Below, in pieces: positions 39,801-48,332 of a DNA stretch of 64,000 nucleotides. Position 1 is the first letter of the stretch, and each line of letters opens with the position of its first letter. The DNA is from RPQJ01 sp963846885. Its GTDB lineage: Bacteria; Pseudomonadota; Gammaproteobacteria; Steroidobacterales; Steroidobacteraceae. Where the stretch lies: contig CAWJXS010000008.1 in the NCBI GenBank assembly GCA_963846885.1, positions 106,893-170,892 of the forward strand, given 5' to 3'. Under the pieces are notes generated by a model. It did not search any database, was not told where the DNA came from, and worked only from the letters and a program-made list of their open reading frames with translations. Both the position numbers and the translations under genes were made by a program.

Positions 39801-40566
39801 CTACCTCCATGAGCTGGGCGTGGAGACCGTGCTCGCCGAAGGAGCGGATTCAGGCATAGCCGAGCTCGCGCGCCAGAGGTTCGATCTCGTGCTGATGGAC
39901 GTGCAGATGCCTGGCAAGGACGGATACCAGGCGACGAGCGAGATACGCCAGCAGTTCGGCGAGGCCTTGCCGGTCGTCGCGATGACTGCCAATGCCAACA
40001 TCGGCGAACGTGCTCGCTGCGAGGCGGCGGGCATGAACGACCTGCTGGTGAAGCCTTTCGACGCAGCGGCACTGGCCGACCTGTTGCACCGTAACCTGGC
40101 GGTGGCAGCGGCCAATCGCGCCCGTGCCGACGGCGCGTCCGGCAACCCCGCTGCGACGACTGCAGGCGCCGCGCTCGCTCCGGCCGCGGCTGATCCGTTG
40201 CTCGATACGGACAGTGGCGATTCCATCGTCAGGCGGTTTGCCGCGCGCCCTGCGACGCTGCGCAAGCTCTATACGGCGCTGCAGGAAAGCATCGTCATGC
40301 ACCTCGACGCGATTCGCCTCGCCCGCGCGCAGCAATCGCTGGCGGTGCTGCCCGCATTGCATGGCTTGAAGGGCGCTGCGGGCATGTATGGCGCGAAGCG
40401 CTTGCAGCGGGAGACGAGCGAGATCGAGAAGGCGCTGCGCGCTGGCACGGCCATCGCTGCCGTGACGGCGGAATTCGACCGGCTCGAGCAGACCGGCAAC
40501 TCGACCGTCGATGCCGTGCGGCAGTTGCTCGAGTCGCTCGCGTCCGGTGAACCCCCGGGCACTTGA
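36886..40566 (+). CDS. Hybrid sensor histidine kinase with membrane sensor, Cache, PAS, REC and Hpt domains
   Basis: A 1,226-residue multi-domain kinase. An N-terminal membrane module (about residues 15-190) with several hydrophobic segments is followed by an extracytoplasmic Cache-like domain (about 200-445; FRGRGFGSDIIVAVSAPIYQ) and a closing TM at about 450-470. Then come a coiled stretch, a PAS domain (about 570-690), HisKA with His716 in SHEIRTPLHG, HATPase_c (about 815-920; NNALKF, DTGIGVP, GLGLAIS), a receiver with Asp1005 in LVLMDVQMPG, and an Hpt domain with His1159 in ALHGLKGAAGMYG. This makes a full internal phosphorelay. The upstream response regulator is the likely output. The stimulus is probably a small extracytoplasmic ligand, as for other Cache sensors. 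Confidence 0.93.
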   Translation: MRALRHHLMRGLQAGAWVQLAVAIAAAVLLLRFPLQIFPVQDLSIAAMPVLVVALLAGPLAGLLAAVATAVAATVMGSATTPLGLLLLSAPVLGLAHARLAHPAYGCFIVPIVTSAVGALLGDPAVDRLQLATVGVLQSSINVILAFGVALLVSSRRPYRHGGWAGRPLTHRLFVILATVATLLTAGLGLLSMIALQERQVATTLSNVHLLAQEIAESTQVQLRAQSRSLAAFGRSLAQSDLSGENDELTRRIEAYTTGQAELLTVLLARADGVVIAAAATRPTLDARAVLGDNVSDREYFTGAVRQGAPYVTDTFRGRGFGSDIIVAVSAPIYQDRVLAGVIEGSLNLVHVAQVLDSASSRRGLDIVLVDRGNRVVAARGSHAVEVGAVYQPASPSYYRSDLPQMQVRQLSPNAQLAAWARLEPYGWTVHVAQSVATLLPMFERQFQSVVRDMAVALLIVFAMSILFAGLLAQPLGQFAAALTSDGASGPGSLLQAVRAAPSEIRRFALALVRAQRRQRRSLARQQQLVADKDRLNRELQELNVALDEKVERRTAVLAEREQQLRASETRWRTMAEIAPDAVVVIDDSNTVQFANTAMVQLTQFTAEELVGQPLESIVPERLRRGHANGLRRYLDTGVPKLNWRSTEALVQSKDGRETPVEIAFGEYTLEGRHFFAGYLRDITARKQHEAEVIRARDLAEAANHSKDSFLATMSHEIRTPLHGLIGTLDLMSRDDLDESTAFRLSIARNSARSLLQIANDVLDLSGIEAGRVRIERIAFDLRDLVAAVCTSFEPGAREKGLQLEHSIAGDVPGWVEGDPLRLRQVITNLVNNALKFTPQGRVELSVRRGQGDAVVFEVSDTGIGVPHDKREYIFERFAQAEDERTRRFGGAGLGLAISRLLARAMGGELSLAATGPSGSTFLLTLPLPPSNASRERDSSSVTIQRLTLAPGQATRVLVVDDNPANRYVVEAYLHELGVETVLAEGADSGIAELARQRFDLVLMDVQMPGKDGYQATSEIRQQFGEALPVVAMTANANIGERARCEAAGMNDLLVKPFDAAALADLLHRNLAVAAANRARADGASGNPAATTAGAALAPAAADPLLDTDSGDSIVRRFAARPATLRKLYTALQESIVMHLDAIRLARAQQSLAVLPALHGLKGAAGMYGAKRLQRETSEIEKALRAGTAIAAVTAEFDRLEQTGNSTVDAVRQLLESLASGEPPGT

Positions 40567-40611
40567 CCGTCGCGCTCTGCCGCGACCGACGGTCTCACCC
40601 GGCCGGTTGGC

Positions 40612-42066
40612 TCAGCGTCCGGTGTTGCGCAGCGCGCTGTGGCGGAAGCCGTAAAAGACGTAGATCAGGAATCCGATCGCCGTCCAGCCCGCCAGCCGCA
40701 CCCACGTGTCCTGCGGCAGCGAGAGCATCATGGCCGAACACACCACTGCGCCGCCGATGCAGACGAGCCACGGCGCGCGGACGCGGAACGGGCGGGGCAA
40801 GTCCGGCCGCGTGTAACGCAGGACGAGCACCCCGATGCACACAGTCGTGAACGCGAGCAGTGTGCCGATCGAGACGAGTTCTCCCAGGATCGTCACCGGA
40901 AACAACCCGCCGATCAGCGCCGCCAGCGCGCCCGTGATCAGTGTGCCGATGTACGGCGTCTTGTGCTTCGGATGCACCTTGCCGAAGAACTTGGGCAGCA
41001 GGCCGTCTTGCGACATGGCGTAGAAAATGCGCGGCTGGCCGAGCAGCATGACCAGCATCACCGACGTCATGCCGGCGATGGCGCCGAGCTTGATCCAGCC
41101 CGACAGCCACGAAAGCTCCGGATGGCGATCCAGTGCCAGGGCGACGGGTGCCGCAGTGCCCAACTGGCTGTAGTGCACCATGCCGGTGAGCACAGCCGAC
41201 ATCGCGATGTACAGGATGGTGCACACCAAGAGGCTGCCCATGATCCCGATCGGCATGTCGCGCTGCGGGTTCTTGGCTTCCTGCGCCGCTGTCGAAACCG
41301 CGTCGAACCCGATGTAAGCGAAGAAGATGATGCCGGCGGCCTGGAACACGCCGCTCCAGCCGAACTTGCCGAACTCGCCGGTGTTCGCCGGGATGAAGGG
41401 CTGCCAGTTCGCGCCGTCCACCACCCACATGCCGAAGCCGATGAAGAGCACGATCACGGTGACCTTGATCGCGACGACCACGGCGTTGAACCGGGCCGAC
41501 TGGTGGATGCCGACATAGCAGAGCGCAGTCATCGCCGCGATGATCAGGACGGCCGGCAGGTTGATGATCGCGCCGGTGCGCACGATCTCGAAATGACCTG
41601 CTCCCTTGGTGAGCGGCGCGTTCGTGAGCGCGTCCGGCAGGTGGAAGCCGAGTTGCTCGACGAGGCTCACGACGTAGCCGGACCAGCCGACCGCCACGGT
41701 GGCGGCGGCGAACAGGTATTCGAGGATCAGGTTCCAGCCGATGAACCAGGCCACGCCCTCGCCGAGCGTTGCATACGAGTACGAATACGCACTGCCGGAC
41801 ACGGGGATCATGGCCGAGAACTCGGCGTAGCACAGACCGGCCAGCGCGCAACCCACGCCCGCGATCAGGAACGAGATGATGAGCGCAGGCCCCGCGTGAT
41901 TGGCTGCCGCCGTGCCAGTGAGCACGAAGATGCCCGTGCCGATGATGGCGCCGATGCCGAGCAGCACGAGGGCTCGCGCATCGAGCGTGCGGTTCAACTC
42001 GTTGTGGGACTCATCGGCTTCGTGCAGTTCGCCGATGGGCTTCGTCGAAAACAGGCGATGCGGCAT
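40612..42066 (-). CDS. APC-superfamily amino acid permease (cationic amino acid transporter type)
   Basis: A 484-residue transporter with 12 or more hydrophobic segments. The APC signature is at the start (LVLLGIGAIIGTGIFVLTG, about residues 31-49), followed by GPALIISFLIAGVGCALAGLCYAEFSAMIPVSGSAYSYSY. FFAYIGFDAVSTAAQEAKNPQRDMPIGI is typical of the CAT subgroup. I chose the ATG at 42064-42066 (MPHRLFSTKPIGEL); a TTG 12 codons upstream is possible. The reading direction is from the repeat array at 42119-42209. It likely imports or exchanges an amino acid or polyamine; the substrate is not predictable. Confidence 0.9.
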   Translation of the reverse strand: MPHRLFSTKPIGELHEADESHNELNRTLDARALVLLGIGAIIGTGIFVLTGTAAANHAGPALIISFLIAGVGCALAGLCYAEFSAMIPVSGSAYSYSYATLGEGVAWFIGWNLILEYLFAAATVAVGWSGYVVSLVEQLGFHLPDALTNAPLTKGAGHFEIVRTGAIINLPAVLIIAAMTALCYVGIHQSARFNAVVVAIKVTVIVLFIGFGMWVVDGANWQPFIPANTGEFGKFGWSGVFQAAGIIFFAYIGFDAVSTAAQEAKNPQRDMPIGIMGSLLVCTILYIAMSAVLTGMVHYSQLGTAAPVALALDRHPELSWLSGWIKLGAIAGMTSVMLVMLLGQPRIFYAMSQDGLLPKFFGKVHPKHKTPYIGTLITGALAALIGGLFPVTILGELVSIGTLLAFTTVCIGVLVLRYTRPDLPRPFRVRAPWLVCIGGAVVCSAMMLSLPQDTWVRLAGWTAIGFLIYVFYGFRHSALRNTGR

Positions 42067-42118
42067 GGGGTTGGCGCTCGAAGATGGAACCCGATCGGGC
42101 AATGCCGCCGGACTCTAC

Positions 42119-42209
42119 AGGAAGGCGAGGAAGGACAGGAAGGACAGGAAGGCGAGCAAGTGACCCTTCCTGTCCTTCCTTCCTGCCTTCCTCGTCTTCC
42201 TCGCCTTCC
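42119..42209. repeat. Facing GGAAGG-type tandem arrays after suhB
   Basis: Low-complexity inverted repeat. 42119-42156 has purine-rich units (AGGAAGGCGAGGAAGGACAGG and on), and 42164-42209 has the pyrimidine complement, with only 7 nt between. It starts 3 bp from the suhB stop and would fold as a hairpin of about 38 bp in the suhB transcript. It belongs to the same family as 3253-3435, but here the flanking genes point the same way. Confidence 0.85.
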
Positions 42210-42212
42210 GCT

Positions 42213-43019
42213 TCAGACGTCGCGGAGGTTGGCCGGCACGTAGGGTCCGATGCAGGCCACCAGTTCGTCGAACACCTTGGGCGTCGCGGCCACGACGTGG
42301 CCACCCTGGGTGTAGGGCTGGCCCGTCAGCGTGCCGATGCGACCGCCCGCCTCGAGCAGCAGCAGGGTGCCCGCGGCCGTATCCCACGGTGCGAGCCCGA
42401 ACTCCCAGAAGCCGTCGATGCGGCCCGCGGCCACGTACGCGAGGTCGAGCGAGGCAGCCCCGGGGCGCCGGATGCCCGCCGTCCGCAGCATCACCGCCTT
42501 GAGCATGGCCATGTACTCGTCGAGCCACTGCGTGTTGGCGCGGTACGGAAAACCGGTGCCGACCAGCGCGCCGTCGAGCGTGATCTGCTTGCTGACCCGG
42601 ATGCGGCGTCCGTCCAGCTGCGCGCCGCCTCCGCGCGAAGCCGTGAAGAGTTCCTGGCGCATCGGGTCGTAGACCACGGCGTGCACCAGCTGGCCGCGAT
42701 GCTCCACGGCGATCGACACGGCAAACACCGGAAAGCCATGCAGGAAATTGGTGGTGCCGTCGAGCGGGTCGATGATCCAGACGAACTCGTCGCCACCGCT
42801 GCGGCCCGACTCCTCGCAGAGGAAGCCGTGGTCCGGGTGGACGCGACGCACCGTCTCGATGATGTCCCGCTCGGCCATGTGGTCGATTTCGGAGACGAAA
42901 TCGTTGCGGCCCTTGGCCTGCACGCTGATGGTCGGCACCCGGTCGAGATTGCGCACAATGATTTCACCCGCGCGGCGGGCGGCACGGACGGCAATATTGA
43001 GCATCGGCGGCATGTTCAT
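42213..43019 (-). CDS. suhB: Inositol-1-monophosphatase family protein (SuhB)
   Basis: A 268-residue Mg-dependent phosphatase of the inositol monophosphatase family. In E. coli, SuhB also serves in rRNA transcription antitermination complexes. The metal-binding motifs are EIDHMAERDI and then CEESG (Glu), the signature WIIDPLDGTTNFLHGFPVF (about residues 82-100) and the C-terminal WDTAAGTLLLLEAGG. Length matches SuhB (about 267). It is divergent from trmJ, the same neighbourhood as in many gammaproteobacteria (suhB-trmJ). Confidence 0.94.
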   Translation of the reverse strand: MNMPPMLNIAVRAARRAGEIIVRNLDRVPTISVQAKGRNDFVSEIDHMAERDIIETVRRVHPDHGFLCEESGRSGGDEFVWIIDPLDGTTNFLHGFPVFAVSIAVEHRGQLVHAVVYDPMRQELFTASRGGGAQLDGRRIRVSKQITLDGALVGTGFPYRANTQWLDEYMAMLKAVMLRTAGIRRPGAASLDLAYVAAGRIDGFWEFGLAPWDTAAGTLLLLEAGGRIGTLTGQPYTQGGHVVAATPKVFDELVACIGPYVPANLRDV

Positions 43020-43080
43020 GCGGCTTCTCGACGTTGGGTGGTGGGCAAGAGCGGCGGGAATGGTCCCGCCTGAAGCCGGC

Positions 43081-43086
43081 TAGAAT
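43081..43086 (+). promoter_or_regulatory. Candidate -10 element (TAGAAT) just before trmJ
   Basis: TAGAAT ends 8 bp before the trmJ ATG at 43095. If it is used, transcription would start within a few bases of the ATG, giving a leaderless or nearly leaderless mRNA. No convincing -35 was found. Confidence 0.35.
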
Positions 43087-43094
43087 ACCAGAGC

Positions 43095-43853
43095 ATGTCC
43101 ATCCGCATCGTCCTCGTCGGCACCTCCCACCCCGGCAACATCGGGTCCGCCGCGCGTGCGATGAAGACGATGGGACTGGAGTCGCTCTACCTCGTCGCGC
43201 CCGAGCGCTTTCCCGCGCCCGAAGCCACTTCTTTGGCGGCAGGCGCCGACGACGTGCTCGCCAACGCGCGCGTCGTGCCGGACGTCAGCTCGGCGATCGC
43301 CGACTGCGGCCTGGTGGTCGGCACCACTGCGCGCGGTCGGCACCTGTCGTGGCGCATCGTCGAACCGCGCGAAGCGGCACTGGAGGTGGCGGCGGCGGCG
43401 CAGTCCAGCGAAGTCGCGATCCTGTTCGGCGCCGAGCGCACCGGCCTGCACAACGACGACCTGCAGTTGTGCCACACGCTGCTCACGATCCCGACCGGCT
43501 CGGCCTATACGTCGCTCAACCTGGCGATGGCCGTGCAGGTCGTCGCCTACGAAGTCTGCCTGGCGATGCGGGCGCGGGGTACGGTGAGCGCACGCAACGA
43601 AGGCCCCGTGCCGCTCGCGAGCGCAGGCGACATGGAAAAGTTCTACGGCCACCTCGAACAGGTGCTCGACGAAATCGACTTCAAGGACCGCACCGGGTCC
43701 GGGCACCTGATGGCCCGGCTGCGCCGGCTCTTCCAGCGCACGATCCTGGACCAGAACGAGATGAACATCCTGCGCGGCATCCTCACTGCCGTGCAGGGCA
43801 AGCGCCGTCGTGCGGGCGAGCCGCATGCGCCCAGGAGCGAGCGCACGCCATGA
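43095..43853 (+). CDS. trmJ: tRNA (cytidine/uridine-2'-O-)-methyltransferase TrmJ
   Basis: A 252-residue SPOUT methyltransferase that methylates the ribose of nucleotide 32 in several tRNAs. The N-terminal motif LVGTSHPGNIGSAARAMKTM (about residues 6-25), the knot motifs ILFGAERTGLHNDDL (about 115-129) and IPTGSAYTSLNLAMAVQVV (about 136-155), and the C-terminal dimer helix (EMNILRGILTAVQGK) are all present. It is the first gene of a set with the cysteine desulfurase fusion, which it overlaps by 4 bp (ATGA). Confidence 0.95.
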   Translation: MSIRIVLVGTSHPGNIGSAARAMKTMGLESLYLVAPERFPAPEATSLAAGADDVLANARVVPDVSSAIADCGLVVGTTARGRHLSWRIVEPREAALEVAAAAQSSEVAILFGAERTGLHNDDLQLCHTLLTIPTGSAYTSLNLAMAVQVVAYEVCLAMRARGTVSARNEGPVPLASAGDMEKFYGHLEQVLDEIDFKDRTGSGHLMARLRRLFQRTILDQNEMNILRGILTAVQGKRRRAGEPHAPRSERTP

Positions 43854-45424
43854 CCACGCGCGTGATCTATCTCGACAACGCTGCCACCACGGCCGTCGAT
43901 CCGCGTGTCATCGCGGCCATGAATGAATGCCTCGGCGAGGACGGCGACTACGCGAACCCGTCGTCCGCGAGCCATGCGCTCGGCCGCAGCGCAGGCGGAC
44001 GAATCGAGCGTGCGCGCGCCGATGTCGCAGCGCTGGTCAACGCCGTGCCAGAGCAAATCGTCTTCACGTCCGGCGCGACGGAGGCGAACAACCTGGCGCT
44101 GCTCGGTGTCGCGCGTTTCAACGCCAACCGCGCCCGCCACATCGTGACCTCCCGCACCGAACACCCGGCCGTGCTCGACGCATGCCGGCAACTCGAACGC
44201 GAAGGGTGCGCGGTCACGTACCTGCCGCCGGATGCCGGCGGCCGCGTCGATCCAGCGCAAGTGGCCGCTGCGCTGCGTCCCGACACGTTGCTGGTGTCGG
44301 TGATGCACGTGAACAACGAAATCGGCGTGATCAATGACGTCGGCGCCATCGGCCGCCTGTGCCGTGAACGCGGCGTGCTGCTGCACGTCGACGCCGCGCA
44401 GGGCGCCGGCAAGGCGCCCCTCGACGTGCAGGCCGACGCAATCGACCTGCTGTCGTTCACTGCACACAAGCTGCACGGGCCGAAGGGCGTCGGCGCATTG
44501 TGCGTGCGGCGCGAACCGCGGCTCGGGCTGATGCCGCTGCAGTTCGGCGGCGGCCAGGAGCGCGGGCTGCGGTCGGGCACGCTGCCCACGCACCAGATCG
44601 TGGGCATGGGCGTCGCCTGCCGCATCGCTCGCGCAGAGATGGCTGCGGACATGGCGCGCATCGCCGGGTTGCGTGCGCAGCTGTGGCAGGCTCTGGCGGA
44701 CCTGCCGGGCATCCTGCTGAACGGCGACCCCGCACGGCGAGTCGCCGGCATCCTGAACGTCACGGTCGACGACATCGAGGGCGAGACGCTGCTGTTTGCG
44801 TTGGCCGACCTGGCGCTCTCGTCGGGGTCGGCTTGCGCGAGCCTCAGCGCCCAGCCGTCGTACGTCCTGCGCGCGCTGGGTCGCAGCGACCGCCTGGCTC
44901 AAAGCTCACTGCGGCTGAGCCTGGGGCGCTTTACCACGGCAGGCGACATCGATCGTGCCGCGGCACGTATCCGCCGCGAGGTGCTCAGGCTCAGGGCGGG
45001 TGAGCCTGGCCCGGGTCCGGAGCTGGGCTTGCCGGACGATCCGCGCTACGTCGCCGAGGTCCGGCGACGGGTCGACCGTCTGGCGGGGTGGGGCAGCCTG
45101 CCAGCCGGGGTCGGCACGGTGACGGGTCAGGCCGGCAACCGGGAGCATGGCGCCGAGGTCGAGGTGACCTTGCGTTGCGAGCAGGACAGCATCGCCGAGG
45201 CCCGTTTCCGGGCGTTCGGCTGCCCGCACCTGCTTGCGGCGGCCTCCTGGTCCATGGAGCGCATCACGGGATTGCGGGTCAGCGAGGCGGGCACTTGGGC
45301 ATGGGAGGAGGTCGCCCGCGAGTTGCAGGTTCCTGCGGCCAAATTCGGGCGCTTGATCACGCTGCAGGATGCAATCCGCGCCGCCGTCAGGAACTGGTCG
45401 GGCGCCACCCGGTCTACGGTGTAG
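43850..45424 (+). CDS. Cysteine desulfurase (IscS-like) fused to a degenerate IscU-like domain
   Basis: A 524-residue fusion. Residues 1 to about 385 are a class V PLP enzyme of IscS/NifS type: YLDNAATTAVDP at the start, SGATEANNLAL, the PLP Lys in SFTAHKLHGPKGVGAL, and the persulfide Cys in SSGSACASLSAQPSYVLRALG. After a linker, about residues 420-515 follow the IscU/NifU-N pattern: GQAGNREHGAEVEVTL, ARFRAFGCPHLLAAAS, ERITGL and AKFGRLITLQDAIRAA. Only the middle scaffold Cys (FGCP) is kept. The first Cys region has become AGNREHG, and the His-Cys near the end has become FGR. It may help transfer sulfur or act structurally. It sits between trmJ and an A-type carrier, where iscS/iscU often occur. 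No separate iscU is in the window. Confidence 0.85.
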   Translation: MTTRVIYLDNAATTAVDPRVIAAMNECLGEDGDYANPSSASHALGRSAGGRIERARADVAALVNAVPEQIVFTSGATEANNLALLGVARFNANRARHIVTSRTEHPAVLDACRQLEREGCAVTYLPPDAGGRVDPAQVAAALRPDTLLVSVMHVNNEIGVINDVGAIGRLCRERGVLLHVDAAQGAGKAPLDVQADAIDLLSFTAHKLHGPKGVGALCVRREPRLGLMPLQFGGGQERGLRSGTLPTHQIVGMGVACRIARAEMAADMARIAGLRAQLWQALADLPGILLNGDPARRVAGILNVTVDDIEGETLLFALADLALSSGSACASLSAQPSYVLRALGRSDRLAQSSLRLSLGRFTTAGDIDRAAARIRREVLRLRAGEPGPGPELGLPDDPRYVAEVRRRVDRLAGWGSLPAGVGTVTGQAGNREHGAEVEVTLRCEQDSIAEARFRAFGCPHLLAAASWSMERITGLRVSEAGTWAWEEVARELQVPAAKFGRLITLQDAIRAAVRNWSGATRSTV

Positions 45425-45460
45425 AATTTTTCGCGCCACCTGTCGCCGAGGTTCCCGCCG

Positions 45461-45784
45461 ATGACGATTTCCCTGACTCCTGCCGCCGCCGAACGCGTCC
45501 GCACGTTCATGGCCAACCGGGGCAAGGGCGTCGGTCTGCGGCTCGGCGTCAAGCAGACCGGCTGCTCCGGTTTCGCCTATGTCGTGAGCTACGCGGACGA
45601 AGTCGGCGCCAGCGATACGGTGTTCGACGATGCGGGGGTCAAGGTCATCGTCGACGCCGACAGCCTCCGTTACGTGGACGGTACCCAGATCGACTTCGTG
45701 CGCCAGGGCCTCAACGAGGCTTTCAAGTTCCGCAATCCCAACGTCAAGGGGGAATGCGGCTGCGGCGAGAGCTTCAATGTCTAA
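45461..45784 (+). CDS. iscA: A-type iron-sulfur carrier protein (IscA/ErpA/HesB family)
   Basis: A 107-residue A-type carrier that accepts an Fe-S cluster and passes it to target enzymes. The three conserved cysteines are in KQTGCSGFAYVV (about residue 33) and the C-terminal CGCGES (about 100-102). Other family features are GLRLGVKQTG and the KVIVDADSLRYVDGTQIDFV segment. It is 36 bp from the desulfurase fusion, likely one operon. The subfamily (IscA versus ErpA) is not settled by sequence; the location beside a desulfurase favours IscA. Confidence 0.93.
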   Translation: MTISLTPAAAERVRTFMANRGKGVGLRLGVKQTGCSGFAYVVSYADEVGASDTVFDDAGVKVIVDADSLRYVDGTQIDFVRQGLNEAFKFRNPNVKGECGCGESFNV

Positions 45785-45807
45785 CCCCGCGTCCGCGCTC
45801 TGATTTC

Positions 45808-45836
45808 TTGGCCGGTGGGGGGCCGCCGGGTATACT
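45808..45836 (+). promoter_or_regulatory. Candidate promoter for the ndk operon
   Basis: TTGGCC at 45808-45813 and TATACT at 45831-45836 have 17-bp spacing. The predicted start point near 45843 is about 115 bp ahead of ndk. The -10 flanks (GGGTATACTGCCG) resemble those before yajC and guaB. An intrinsic terminator lies between this promoter and ndk. Confidence 0.5.
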
Positions 45837-45869
45837 GCCGAGTTACGTTTTGAGGTTGGTCCCGTCCAG

Positions 45870-45897
45870 ACCCGCGCTTGCGCGGGTTTCAGGTTTT
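45870..45897 (+). terminator. Intrinsic terminator or attenuator in the iscA-ndk gap
   Basis: An 8-bp GC-rich stem, ACCCGCGC and GCGCGGGT, with a 2-nt loop as drawn (in practice a TTGC-type loop) is followed by TTCAGGTTTTT. It is the strongest intrinsic terminator in the window. It either ends the trmJ-iscA transcript or attenuates a transcript from the promoter at 45808-45836. Confidence 0.65.
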
Positions 45898-45956
45898 TGG
45901 GGCCGGTTCGTCACCCCCGGCAGTCCGTCTGCCGCGTCAGCCCTTTAAGGATCCGT

Positions 45957-46382
45957 ATGTCTCTCGAACGCACGCTTTCCATCGTCAAGCCCGACGGTGT
46001 CCGCAAGAACGTCATCGGCGACGTCTACCACCGCTTTGAAAAGGCCGGCCTGCGCATCGTCGCCGCCCGCATGATGCGGCTCACGCAGCACCAGGCCGAG
46101 GCGTTCTACGGCGTGCATCGCGAGCGCGGCTTCTTCAAGGACCTCGTGGCCTACATGAGCTCGGGCCCGGTCATCGTGCAGGTGCTCGAGGGCGAGGGCG
46201 CCGTGCTGAAGCATCGCGACGTCATGGGCGCGACCGACCCGAAGAAGGCCGCCCCGGGCACGATCCGCGCCGACCTCGCCGACAGCATCGAGGAAAACGT
46301 CGTGCACGGTTCCGACAGCCTCGAGAATGCGGCCCGCGAAATCGCGTTCTTCTTCGCCGAGACGGAGATCTGCTCGCGCTGA
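45957..46382 (+). CDS. ndk: Nucleoside diphosphate kinase
   Basis: A 141-residue enzyme balancing nucleoside triphosphates through a phospho-histidine. Features are LSIVKPDGVRKNVIGD near the start, GVHRERGFFKDLVAYMSSGP, and the catalytic NVVHGSDSLENAAREIAFFF (His about residue 117). AAGGATCC precedes the ATG. The open frame begins 20 codons earlier, but that part has no similarity. It heads the ndk-rlmN-pilF-rodZ-hisS-yfgM-bamB-der cluster. Confidence 0.97.
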   Translation: MSLERTLSIVKPDGVRKNVIGDVYHRFEKAGLRIVAARMMRLTQHQAEAFYGVHRERGFFKDLVAYMSSGPVIVQVLEGEGAVLKHRDVMGATDPKKAAPGTIRADLADSIEENVVHGSDSLENAAREIAFFFAETEICSR

Positions 46383-46424
46383 GGCGCGGGCAAACTTCCG
46401 CCACGGTACGTGGTCCACTTACAG

Positions 46425-47543
<1,119 letters not shown>

Positions 47544-47544
<1 letters not shown>

Positions 47545-48332
47545 TGCGACTGCGCACTCACATCGCATTGCTGGCCGCTGGCATCGCGCTCGCCGGCGCG
47601 TTGCTCGCGGTGCCGCGTAGCGCAGTGTCCGCCGAGCCCGGCAGCCGCAAGGCGATCGAGCAGGCTGCAGCCGTCAATACCGAACTCGCGCTCGCCTACA
47701 TGCGCGACAACAATCTCAAGGCCGCGCGCGAGAAGATCGACAAGGCCCTGCAGCAGAATGCGCGCACCGCCAACACCCAGATGGCGGCGGGCTTCATCTA
47801 CGACAAGCTCGGCGAGCCGAAGAAGGCGAGTTCCCACTTCGAGCAGGCAATCAAGTTGAGCGGCACCGAGAGTCCTGACGTGGTGGCCAACGCCGCCGTC
47901 TACTTCTGCATGAACGGCGACCCGAAGCGCGGTGAGGCCTACCTGTTGCAGGCCGCGGCCAGCCCGCTGAACCAGCGACCCGACGTGGCGTACACCAACG
48001 CCGGGCGCTGCGCCCGCGAGGACAAGCGCCCGAAAGACGCCGAGCAGAGTTTCCGCAAGGCCCTGGCAACGAATCCGCAGCAGCCCGATGCCTTGTTCCA
48101 GATGGCGGGCCTGGCGCAGGAGAGCGGCAATGGCCTGCAGGCGCGCGCGTTCCTCGAGCGTTACACGGCCGTGGCGCAGGTGACGCCGGCAACGCTCTGG
48201 CTCGGCCGCAGCATCGAGCTCGGGCTCGGTGACGCCGAGCAGGCCGCGCGTTACTCGCAGCGGCTCAAGGACGAGTTTCCCACGTCCCAGGAAACATCCC
48301 TGCTGTACGACGCTGAACGGGCGCAACCATGA
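47544..48332 (+). CDS. pilF: Type IV pilus assembly / stability protein PilF (PilW), TPR protein
   Basis: A 262-residue TPR protein. PilF normally is an outer-membrane lipoprotein needed for secretin multimer assembly. The N-terminus MRLRTHIALLAAGIALAGALLA is a signal peptide ending near VSA-EPG. There is no lipobox cysteine here, unlike typical PilF. At least four TPR units follow (ELALAYMRDNNLKAAREKIDKAL; MAAGFIYDKLGEPKKASSHFEQAI and on). Its start overlaps the end of rlmN and its stop overlaps the rodZ ATG. In the sequence as given, it is in the same frame as rlmN without a stop between. Confidence 0.85.
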
